Part shown: positions 1 through 6,549 of the stretch, in pieces | Layout of the letters: the number at the start of each line of letters is the position of its first letter | How positions within the stretch are numbered: position 1 is the stretch's first letter | From: Cellvibrionales bacterium UBA2618 | GTDB taxonomy: Bacteria > Pseudomonadota > Gammaproteobacteria > Pseudomonadales > Porticoccaceae | NCBI GenBank assembly: GCA_002339165.1 | Contig: DDJS01000122.1 | Span: forward strand, 1 to 6,973 | Length of the DNA stretch: 6,973 nucleotides | Direction of reading: 5' to 3' | Notes under the pieces: generated by a model | Seen by the model: only the letters and a program-made list of their open reading frames with translations | The model's database searches: none | Told to the model about the DNA's origin: nothing | Translations under genes and position numbers: made by a program

Positions 1-31
1 GACATTCACTACTTTTTGAGGCATCGGGCAT
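1..31 (-). CDS. Possible start of the next gene (tilS by position), truncated by the window edge
   Basis: On the minus strand an ATG at 29-31 opens a frame reading MPDASKSSEC to the left edge. An in-frame GTG lies at 41-43 and an in-frame TAA at 47-49, so the frame cannot extend further upstream. AGAG four bases before the ATG and AAGG further up are modest ribosome-binding candidates. In many gammaproteobacteria tilS (tRNA-Ile lysidine synthase) follows accA, so the position suits tilS. Only ten codons are visible, and none of the diagnostic SGGxDS P-loop is in view. The call rests on gene order, not on sequence. Confidence 0.25.
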   Translation of the reverse strand, partial: MPDASKSSEC

Positions 32-210
32 CTTGCTCTGCACCTTTTATAACGTCCTGTCGCTCGCACTGCTTAGCCCCCGTTGCGCAGGCCGCAAAGA
101 CTTTTCATGGGGTCATGCGACACAATCCGTTGGGCTTAAAGGATGCTAACAAGCAAGATAATTCTGGCGATCAATAGCCAAAGGAACTATAACCTATCGA
201 CTAGATTGGC

Positions 211-1164
211 TTAATCCGGCTGGCCGTAGGACATCAAACGTTGATAACGCCGATCCAGCAACACCTCTAAATCGACGGATTGGAGTTCATCGACCTGTTC
301 AATCAGGCGCCCGCGCAAGGCATCGCTCATGGTTTCTATGTCGCGATGCGCCCCACCTAGGGGTTCGGCAATGGTTTCATCTATGATGCCTAGCGCCTGC
401 AAATGCGACGAGGTAACGCCCATCGCCTCAGCCGCCTGTGGCGCTTTTTCAGTGGTCTTCCAGATAATATTGGCACAACCCTCGGGTGAAATCACAAAGT
501 AGGTGCTGTACTGCAACATATTCAAACGATCGCCCACGCCTATCGCCAACGCGCCACCCGAACTACCCTCGCCTATGACGGTACACACAATCGGCGTTTT
601 TAAGCGCGACATCACCGCTAAATTACGCGCTATAGCCTCTGAAATATTGCGTTCTTCAGAGTCTATACCCGGATAGGCTCCCGGGGTATCTATCAGAGTT
701 AACACCGGCATTTTAAAGCGCTCTGCGGTCTCCATTAGGCGCAGCGCCTTGCGGTAGCCTTCGGGTTTAGGCATGCCAAAATTACGCATGACTTTGTCGG
801 TGACACCACGGCCCTTCTCTTCCCCTATGACCATGACCGGCTTGCCATCGAGTCGCCCCACTCCGCCAATAATCGCACTGTCATCACCAAAATGGCGGTC
901 ACCGTGTAATTCATCCCAATCGGTAAAGATGCGTTGAATATAATCCGCGCTATAAGGTCTGTGGGGATGTCTGGCTACCTGTACCACCTGCCATGGTGTC
1001 AGCTTACTGTAAATGCGCCCTGTGAGCTTTTGCGACTTGTCGCGCAACCGCGCAACCTCTTCGGCAATGTTTAAATCATTGTCATTGCCAACCGATTGTA
1101 ACTCTTCAATTTTGGCTTCCAGTTCAGCAATCGGTTGTTCAAAAGGCAGGTAGTTTAAATTCAT
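211..1164 (-). CDS. accA: Acetyl-CoA carboxylase carboxyltransferase, alpha subunit
   Basis: AccA pairs with AccD in the cytoplasmic carboxyltransferase. It moves the carboxyl group from biotin on AccB to acetyl-CoA, making the malonyl-CoA that feeds fatty-acid synthesis. The 317-residue product is near the E. coli length (319). The N-terminus [19 protein letters not shown] aligns with E. coli [19 protein letters not shown], which fixes the start even though no clear Shine-Dalgarno precedes the ATG. The crotonase-fold carboxyltransferase core spans about residues 85-275, with [36 protein letters not shown], a [15 protein letters not shown] loop (198-212) and [12 protein letters not shown]. 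The C-terminus ends with the typical [10 protein letters not shown]. The oxyanion-loop Gly pair (203-204) is kept, but the preceding residue is Ser201 where E. coli has Gly. accA next to dnaE is the normal gene order. Confidence 0.99.
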   Translation of the reverse strand: MNLNYLPFEQPIAELEAKIEELQSVGNDNDLNIAEEVARLRDKSQKLTGRIYSKLTPWQVVQVARHPHRPYSADYIQRIFTDWDELHGDRHFGDDSAIIGGVGRLDGKPVMVIGEEKGRGVTDKVMRNFGMPKPEGYRKALRLMETAERFKMPVLTLIDTPGAYPGIDSEERNISEAIARNLAVMSRLKTPIVCTVIGEGSSGGALAIGVGDRLNMLQYSTYFVISPEGCANIIWKTTEKAPQAAEAMGVTSSHLQALGIIDETIAEPLGGAHRDIETMSDALRGRLIEQVDELQSVDLEVLLDRRYQRLMSYGQPD

Positions 1165-1253
1165 AACAAATCGGGGCTTAGTGCTAAAGTGGTGCGTAGT
1201 CTAACATTTTTGCAGCACTCTGCTAGGGCACCCATTCACAGCGCGCAATGTTT
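1165..1253. other. Gap between dnaE and accA, no clear signal
   Basis: This 89-bp spacer is the longest break before accA within the dnaE-accA pair. It holds a 6-bp inverted repeat (AGTGCT at 1180-1185 and AGCACT at 1214-1219) separated by 28 bases. It also holds an extended -10-like string (TGTTAGACT on the minus strand, about 1197-1205) with no acceptable -35. No U-run terminator follows dnaE. A promoter for accA could lie here, but the sequence does not demonstrate one. Confidence 0.3.
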
Positions 1254-4200
1254 TTACAAATAGCGCAGGGTTACGCTGTGAGTGCCGAACTGATCGCGTA
1301 ATTTGGCGATTAATTCGTCACGCGGTTGAATCCTCCAATCTTCACCCAACGCCAATTTAGCCGCTGCATCGTTTACCGAGTAATCGATCACCACGGGGCA
1401 AATCCCCTCGCGATAATCATTTAACGTGTGTTGCACACGATCCACCCAATCGGGCGCACTACCGTCTATTTGCAACTCTAAAGTTTTCAACTTTGCGCAG
1501 CGCGCCGAGTAGATCGATTGTATCGACTCGGCCAGCATTTTGAGTCCACCGGTAAAGCCATCTTCGGACACCGTTCCCTTGACCACCAACATCGCATCCT
1601 TGACCAAGAGTTCTCGGTAAGCGATAAATTTTTCTGCGAACACTGAAAGCTCAAGCCGACCACTCTTGTCGTCAAGCGTCAAGAACGCGAAATTTTCACC
1701 GCGTTTATTTTTCATAATTCGAATACCAATAAGCATTCCAGCCACCGTGCATGGCTCTTTACCCGGACGGGTTTTAGCAATCGATGTCAGCGCCATCAGC
1801 TGCATTTCGTCCCGGTATTCGTCGATCGGATGACCTGTCAGAAAAAGGCCGAGGGTTTCCTTTTCTCCCGCCAGGCGTTCTTTTGACGTCAGGTCGCGCA
1901 CGTTGGGATAATTGCCATAATTTATCGCTTCGGCACTATCCGCAATCGAGCTACCAAACAAGTCCCCCATACCACTGTTGGCGTTGTGCGCCTGTTGTTC
2001 GGATATCTTGATCGCCTCATCCATGGCCATCAACATTAATGCTCGCCGGTAACCCGTCTCACCCGCAGGGCCTATTTGATCGAGAGCGCCGGCGCGGATC
2101 AGCGCATCCAGCGCGCGCTTGTTAACTTTTCGCGCATCCACACGAGCGCAAAAATCAAATAAATCAACAAAGGCTCCGCCCGATTTTCGCGCCTCGATAA
2201 TACTCTCAACCGGCCCCTCACCAAGCCCTTTGATAGCGCCTAATCCGTAGAGAATTTGATTCTCCTGATCGACGCTAAATTGAAACTCACCAGCGTTAAC
2301 GTCTGGCGACAGTAGGCTCAAACCCATGGCCCGGCACTCGTCGATGAAGCCCACCACCTTATCGGTTTTATCCATATCGGATGAGATCGTTGCGGCCATA
2401 AATTGTGCTGGATAATGCGTCTTAAGCCAGGCCGTTTGATAGGCCACCAGCGCGTAGGCCGCCGAGTGAGATTTATTGAAACCGTAGCCCGCGAATTTCT
2501 CCATCAATTCAAAAATGTTCGTTGCCAGCGACTCGCTATAGCCTTTGTCGAGAGCTCCCTGAACAAAGATCGAGCGCTGTTCGGCCATTTTAGCGACGTC
2601 CTTTTTACCCATGGCACGCCGCAATAGGTCGGCGCCACCGAGGGTAAACCCAGCCATTACCTGGGCGATTTGCATCACCTGTTCTTGATACAAAATAATC
2701 CCATAGGTTGGCTCTAAACTGGGCTTTAGGCACTCGTGTTGGTATTGCGGGTGAGGGTAACTGACTTCGGCACGACCCTTTTTTCGGTTGATAAAGTCAT
2801 CGACCATACCCGATTGCAGTGGACCCGGTCGAAACAGCGCAACCAGCGCGATAATATCTTCAAATCGATCCGGCCCGAGCTTGCGTATGAGTTCCTTCAT
2901 GCCGCGCGATTCTAGCTGAAATACCGCAGTGGTTTCGGCCCGTTGCATGAGTTTAAACGTCGCCTCGTCATCGAGCGGGATTGCCTCTATTTGCAGCGCT
3001 GCTTCAGCCTCCTCCGCGCGCCTTTGATTGATCATTTTTACCGCCCAATCGATGATCGTCAAAGTCCTCAAACCAAGAAAATCAAACTTGACCAAGCCCG
3101 CTTCTTCGACATCATTTTTATCGAATTGGGTGACCATCCCAGATCCGCTTTCGTCGCAGTAGACCGGTGAGAAATCGATGATCTTGGTCGGTGCTATAAC
3201 CACACCACCGGCGTGTTTACCGCAGTTTCTGGTCAGACCTTCAAGTTCTAACGCCAAGCTCCATATTTCCTCGGCTTCCTCATCTTGGTCGAGAAAATCG
3301 CGCAACATAGCCTCTTGTTCATGCGCTTTTTCGAGCGTCATTCCCACTTCGAATGGAATCATCTTCGATAATTTATCCGCCAACCCGTACGACTTTCCCT
3401 GCACCCGTGCAACGTCTCTGACCACCGCCTTTGCTGCCATTGTCCCAAACGTAACGATCTGCGATACCGCTTGACGGCCATAGCGTTCGGCAACGTATGA
3501 AATCACCCGATCGCGCCCTTCCATACAAAAGTCGATATCAAAATCCGGCATCGAAACACGCTCCGGATTCAAAAACCGCTCGAAAAGCAAATCATAAGCC
3601 AATGGATCTATATCGGTGATTCGCAACGCATAAGCCACCAACGAACCCGCCCCAGATCCTCTTCCTGGGCCAACCGGAATATCATGATTCTTAGCCCATA
3701 GAATAAAATCCATCACAATCAGAAAATAACCGGTAAAGCCCATTTGAATAATAATGTCGAGTTCAAACTTTAGCCGCTCGTCGTAGTCGCTACGAAGCGT
3801 TGCAGACAGCTCATCCGCAGCGCGCTGCGACAATCGATCGCGCAATCCGCGTTGCGACAACTGAATAAAGTAATCGTTGGCAGTCAAGCCCTCCGGAATC
3901 GGAAACTCCGGCAGCGAATACTCTCCGAGTTGCAGCTCTAAACTACAGCGACGAGCGATTTCCACGCTGTTTTCCAGCGCCTCCGGGAGATCCTCAAACA
4001 ACTGCTGCATTTCAACCGGTGAACGCAAATATTGCTGATCTGAGTAACGCTTCTCTCGACGAGGATCGTCCAGCGTCCGGCCCTCGGCGATACAGACTCG
4101 GGCCTCGTGGGCATCAAACTCCGACGCGTCTAAAAACCGCACATCATTGGTCGCAACCACAGGGCAATCGTGTGCCGCTGCCAGTGCCACCGCCGCTTCG

Positions 4201-4742
4201 ATATAGTCGTCCTCGCCCTGCCGGCCGGTGCGCTGTAATTCAACGTAAAAACGCTCGGGAAACAAGCCCTTAAACCCTTTAATCAAACGCTCCGCATCGT
4301 CATTGCGACCCGAATTCAGCGCGATCCCTAGACTGCCCTGAACGCCTCCAGAGAGAGCAATAAGGCCATCGTTGCTACCCTCTAGCCATGCCATTTGAAC
4401 GTAGGGAACACCTTGACGCTGGCCCTCTTGATAAGCCCTGGAAATAATCGCGGTGAGGTTTCTATAGCCGGCATCATTTTGTACCAACAGCAGTAACTGG
4501 CCACTCTGGCCGTCATTACCATCGTCGAGCACGCGCAGGTCGGCTCCAGCAATCGGCTTAATACCGGCAGCCTGAGCGGCCTTATAAAATTTGACAAGGG
4601 CAAAAAAATTGGTGACGTCAGTCACCGCCACCGCCGGCATTGCCCGATCGCTAACCGCAGCAATCAGCGGTTTAATACGCACTAAACCGTCAACTAGGGA
4701 GAACTCTGAGTGCAACCTCAGATGAACAAAATCAGCGTTCAT
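1254..4742 (-). CDS. dnaE: DNA polymerase III alpha subunit
   Basis: This is the replicative DNA polymerase subunit of the Pol III core, a C-family enzyme that works with the epsilon proofreader, theta, the beta clamp and tau. The 1162-residue length matches E. coli DnaE (1160). Domains in order: N-terminal PHP (about 5-270), palm/fingers (about 280-810), helix-hairpin-helix (about 830-890, GLGAIKGLGEGP), OB fold (about 998-1075) and the C-terminal tau-binding region. The catalytic Asp residues are D400 and D402 in PDFDIDF and D554 in KFDFLGLRT. Other signatures are GPGRGSGAGSLVAY (358-371), FGTMAAKAVVRDV, NCGKHAGGVVI, FRPGPLQSGM and GYGFNKSHSAAYA. The PHP metal site is degenerate, as in E. 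coli (R9 and V43 where active PHPs have His), so proofreading must come from a separate DnaQ. The internal clamp-binding site is MGDLF (925-929). The start is fixed by the conserved N-terminus and the ATGA overlap. The frame is intact. Confidence 0.99.
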   Translation of the reverse strand: MNADFVHLRLHSEFSLVDGLVRIKPLIAAVSDRAMPAVAVTDVTNFFALVKFYKAAQAAGIKPIAGADLRVLDDGNDGQSGQLLLLVQNDAGYRNLTAIISRAYQEGQRQGVPYVQMAWLEGSNDGLIALSGGVQGSLGIALNSGRNDDAERLIKGFKGLFPERFYVELQRTGRQGEDDYIEAAVALAAAHDCPVVATNDVRFLDASEFDAHEARVCIAEGRTLDDPRREKRYSDQQYLRSPVEMQQLFEDLPEALENSVEIARRCSLELQLGEYSLPEFPIPEGLTANDYFIQLSQRGLRDRLSQRAADELSATLRSDYDERLKFELDIIIQMGFTGYFLIVMDFILWAKNHDIPVGPGRGSGAGSLVAYALRITDIDPLAYDLLFERFLNPERVSMPDFDIDFCMEGRDRVISYVAERYGRQAVSQIVTFGTMAAKAVVRDVARVQGKSYGLADKLSKMIPFEVGMTLEKAHEQEAMLRDFLDQDEEAEEIWSLALELEGLTRNCGKHAGGVVIAPTKIIDFSPVYCDESGSGMVTQFDKNDVEEAGLVKFDFLGLRTLTIIDWAVKMINQRRAEEAEAALQIEAIPLDDEATFKLMQRAETTAVFQLESRGMKELIRKLGPDRFEDIIALVALFRPGPLQSGMVDDFINRKKGRAEVSYPHPQYQHECLKPSLEPTYGIILYQEQVMQIAQVMAGFTLGGADLLRRAMGKKDVAKMAEQRSIFVQGALDKGYSESLATNIFELMEKFAGYGFNKSHSAAYALVAYQTAWLKTHYPAQFMAATISSDMDKTDKVVGFIDECRAMGLSLLSPDVNAGEFQFSVDQENQILYGLGAIKGLGEGPVESIIEARKSGGAFVDLFDFCARVDARKVNKRALDALIRAGALDQIGPAGETGYRRALMLMAMDEAIKISEQQAHNANSGMGDLFGSSIADSAEAINYGNYPNVRDLTSKERLAGEKETLGLFLTGHPIDEYRDEMQLMALTSIAKTRPGKEPCTVAGMLIGIRIMKNKRGENFAFLTLDDKSGRLELSVFAEKFIAYRELLVKDAMLVVKGTVSEDGFTGGLKMLAESIQSIYSARCAKLKTLELQIDGSAPDWVDRVQHTLNDYREGICPVVIDYSVNDAAAKLALGEDWRIQPRDELIAKLRDQFGTHSVTLRYL
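4739..4742 (-). other. ATGA stop/start overlap coupling the KAS III gene to dnaE
   Basis: The minus strand reads ATGA: the ATG of dnaE (4740-4742) overlaps the TGA of the KAS III gene (4739-4741). Such overlaps usually mean translational coupling by re-initiation. The overlap implies that the two genes share a transcript and that dnaE output partly follows translation of the KAS III gene. Confidence 0.9.
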
Positions 4743-5839
4743 TGACCCACCGGTTGAGACTTACACACCACGCCATGATAACTAAAGCTATCGCTCAAAA
4801 GCTCGCGTACCGATTGATCATAAGCGGGAATCGATGCATCGGATACGCCCTCGATCACCACCCGATCACCCCAGCGCATAACACCCGCACCGCTAGTAAG
4901 ACCAGCGCCAAAGGTCGCCATGAGTATCGTCATGCCGGGTTTGAGCCTACCACTATCCAGGGCTTCACAGAGGGCTATCGGCATCGACGCCGCAGAGGTG
5001 TTGGCATATTTATCAATGCAGATAACGGTTTTCTCGGCGGGAAAATTGAGCTTTCGGGCAAGCCCTTCAATGATTCGGGCATTGGCTTGGTGAGGCACGA
5101 AAAGATCGATGTCCTCCAGCGACACTCCGGCAGCTTCAAGGGCTTGATGACAGTCTTTAGCCATCGCCACAATAGCGCGCTTGAAAATGGCTGTACCGTC
5201 AAAGTCCAACGATGGATGCAACCCTCCGGTATGCAACTCGGGTCGAATCCCCCAACAGGGAATTTTTAAATAATCACGACTGTCCGGGACACAACTCAAT
5301 TTCGAAGATAGCAGCCCGACATCAGAGCTACTACTCTGCACCACTACTGCACCTGCACCATCGCCAAACAGGCAGCAGGACTCGCGCTTGTTCCAATCCA
5401 TCGCCAGAGATAAGCGCTCGGCGCCAATCACCAGCGCGCGCTTTATAGTTCCGGCTTTAATCATATCGGTCGCCACGGTCAATCCATAAAACCAACTGGT
5501 GCACGCCGAGTTCAAATCAAAAGCGGCTGCGTCGCTGGCACCCAACTTATTTTTTATGTAACTGGCCGTATTTGGACAGACCTCGTCCGGAGTGGTCGAA
5601 CCTAAAATCACTAAATCCAGATCTGCCGCGCTCAAACCCGCTGCCGCTAGGGCGTGCTCTGCCGCCAGCCAGCCCATCTCGCCGGTCGAAACGTGGCTAT
5701 AATGACGTTGTTTAATACCTGTTCGCGATTCAATCCACTCGTCTGACGTATCCACGAAATCGACTAGATCGCGGTTAGTTACAACCAGCGAGGGTATATA
5801 TCGCCCCCATCCGGTAATTTCTGCGTTGCGCAACGGCAT
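4739..5839 (-). CDS. Beta-ketoacyl-ACP synthase III (FabH-like paralogue) with C-terminal extension
   Basis: The product (366 residues from the ATG) is a thiolase-fold KAS III, a cytoplasmic enzyme that condenses an acyl-CoA primer with malonyl-ACP to begin a fatty acyl chain. The catalytic triad is complete: Cys113 (in NSACTSW), His250 (in PHQANARI) and Asn280 (in YANTSAAS), matching E. coli Cys112/His244/Asn274. The CoA-pocket motif DTSDEWIESRTGI (W35, R39) and R255 are also kept, as is FGDGAGAVV. Three things differ from housekeeping FabH. The nucleophile loop is ACTSW, not ACAGF. The residue aligned with E. coli Phe87, which limits the acyl pocket, is Cys88. About 43 residues follow the point where E. 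coli FabH (317 residues) ends. It lies between rnhB and dnaE, outside the fab cluster, and its TGA overlaps the dnaE ATG. I infer a specialised paralogue, perhaps like Pseudomonas PA3286, which takes a medium-chain acyl-CoA. Family membership is sure; substrate is not, so no gene symbol is given. Confidence 0.93.
   Translation of the reverse strand: MPLRNAEITGWGRYIPSLVVTNRDLVDFVDTSDEWIESRTGIKQRHYSHVSTGEMGWLAAEHALAAAGLSAADLDLVILGSTTPDEVCPNTASYIKNKLGASDAAAFDLNSACTSWFYGLTVATDMIKAGTIKRALVIGAERLSLAMDWNKRESCCLFGDGAGAVVVQSSSSDVGLLSSKLSCVPDSRDYLKIPCWGIRPELHTGGLHPSLDFDGTAIFKRAIVAMAKDCHQALEAAGVSLEDIDLFVPHQANARIIEGLARKLNFPAEKTVICIDKYANTSAASMPIALCEALDSGRLKPGMTILMATFGAGLTSGAGVMRWGDRVVIEGVSDASIPAYDQSVRELLSDSFSYHGVVCKSQPVGQ
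4746..4751 (-). promoter_or_regulatory. Partial Shine-Dalgarno for dnaE inside the KAS III 3' end
   Basis: On the minus strand GGTGGG lies three bases before the dnaE ATG, within the last codons of the KAS III gene. It is an imperfect match to the anti-SD and is close to the start. This fits a start that relies partly on ribosomes finishing the upstream gene. Confidence 0.4.
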
Positions 5840-5841
5840 CA

Positions 5842-5847
5842 CTCCCT
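5842..5847 (-). promoter_or_regulatory. Shine-Dalgarno of the KAS III gene, used to choose the start
   Basis: The minus strand reads AGGGAG, followed by TG and then ATG at 5837-5839. A GTG codon in the same frame (5840-5842) overlaps the end of this purine run and would leave almost no spacing. The ATG, with about four bases from AGGG, is therefore the better start, though still close. The two choices differ by one residue. Confidence 0.5.
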
Positions 5848-5861
5848 AAATCGCTGGTAAG

Positions 5862-5867
5862 ATGATA
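5862..5867 (-). promoter_or_regulatory. Possible -10 element upstream of the KAS III gene
   Basis: On the minus strand this reads TATCAT, a 5/6 match to the sigma70 -10 consensus, about 23 bases upstream of the KAS III ATG. No good -35 hexamer sits 16-18 bases upstream; the nearest TTG-type hexamer (TTGCTT) is only 13 bases away. This is a weak candidate for an internal promoter driving KAS III-dnaE. Confidence 0.2.
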
Positions 5868-5914
5868 AATGTAAGTGCTCAAGCAACACAGTACAAGGAC
5901 TAATCTGCTAGCCT

Positions 5915-5938
5915 AAAAAATTATCTCTCGATGTCGAG
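5915..5938 (-). terminator. Weak terminator-like hairpin after rnhB
   Basis: Just past the rnhB TAG, the transcript reads CTCG-ACAT-CGAG (a 4-bp stem with a 4-base loop, 5927-5938), then AGATAA, then six U residues (5915-5920). The stem is short and is separated from the U-run, so at best it is a weak or partial terminator. If it works, it would reduce read-through from lpxB-rnhB into the KAS III-dnaE pair. Chance occurrence is quite possible. Confidence 0.22.
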
Positions 5939-5940
5939 CG

Positions 5941-6549
5941 CTAAAGCGAACGACTGGGCCAATCCCGCGCGCTGCGCAATGGCGCAAACGACATCCGGTG
6001 AATTGGCGTCGGCCCAAACTGTCGAAGCGCGGCCATGTGGCGCGCTGTTCCGTAACCCTTGTGCGCCTCAAAACCATAGTCTGGGTAGCGTTTAGCAAGT
6101 TCTATCATCTCTCGATCGCGAACCACCTTGGCAACAATAGACGCCGCACTGATGGCATCAACGCGGCCATCCCCCTTGACTACTGCCTCAGCTCTGAAGC
6201 GCCAATCGGGCAGCCGATTACCGTCTACCGCAACAAAATCTGGCACCACACTGAGCGCCGTTACCGCCCGATCCATGGCGTTTAATGTCGCCTGAAGGAT
6301 ATTCACTCGGTCAATTTCCGCCACCCCGCTTCTGGCAATTGCATAGCACACAGCGCTTGCCGTAATTTGCTCGAAAAGCTCTTCTCTGCGTTTTTGTGAC
6401 AGGCGCTTAGAATCATTCAGGCCGACCAATTGGTGGTTCTGCGGTAATATCACCGCAGCGACCACGACATCTCCAGCAAGCGGCCCTCGGCCCACCTCGT
6501 CGACGCCGGCAAGACACTCTACCCCCGACGGCGGGCACCAAGCGGCCAT
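5941..6549 (-). CDS. rnhB: Ribonuclease HII
   Basis: RNase HII cleaves 5' of ribonucleotides embedded in duplex DNA and starts ribonucleotide excision repair in the cytoplasm; it also cuts RNA/DNA hybrids. The 202-residue product is close to the E. coli length (198). Visible motifs are: DEVGRGPLAG at about residues 17-26, with D17 and E18 as metal ligands and the GRG motif (20-22) that reads the RNA-DNA junction; NDSKRLS at 45-51; VDGN with D109; KGDGRVDAISAAS with D131; and the family signature around YGFEAHKGYGT (158-168), including the conserved Tyr that stacks on the deoxyribose. The four acidic catalytic residues are all present, so the enzyme should be active. The start is the ATG overlapping the lpxB stop by one base. 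No strong Shine-Dalgarno precedes it, which fits coupling to lpxB. The usual next gene, dnaE, is displaced by the inserted KAS III gene. Confidence 0.97.
   Translation of the reverse strand: MAAWCPPSGVECLAGVDEVGRGPLAGDVVVAAVILPQNHQLVGLNDSKRLSQKRREELFEQITASAVCYAIARSGVAEIDRVNILQATLNAMDRAVTALSVVPDFVAVDGNRLPDWRFRAEAVVKGDGRVDAISAASIVAKVVRDREMIELAKRYPDYGFEAHKGYGTARHMAALRQFGPTPIHRMSFAPLRSARDWPSRSL

Noticed and set aside
84..106. TTGCG-CAGGC-CGCAA hairpin followed by AGACTTTTC on the plus strand
   Set aside because: A 5-bp stem with a short, interrupted T-stretch is too weak to call a terminator, and no plus-strand gene is established upstream of it.
181..216. AGCCAA/TTGGCT inverted repeat just after accA as a terminator
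   Set aside because: The 6-bp stem has a loop of more than 20 bases and no U-run follows, so it does not look like an intrinsic terminator.
1784..4273. Several 70-100 codon open frames on the plus strand across dnaE
   Set aside because: All are antisense shadows of an intact, strongly conserved dnaE; none resembles a known protein.
4382..4603. Minus-strand 73-codon frame inside dnaE, and a similar one at 1487-1675
   Set aside because: Both are out-of-frame readings of dnaE with no motif.
1254..4742. Intein, frameshift or split polymerase in dnaE
   Set aside because: The frame is continuous at family length and all conserved blocks follow in order without an inserted segment.
4742..5269. 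175-codon plus-strand open frame antisense to the KAS III gene
   Set aside because: It lies wholly inside a gene with a complete KAS III active site, has no recognisable motif, and looks like the mirror frame of a well-biased coding sequence.
5913..6285. 61-codon minus-strand frame and 95-codon plus-strand frame overlapping rnhB
   Set aside because: rnhB has all its catalytic residues in its own frame; these alternatives are shadows.
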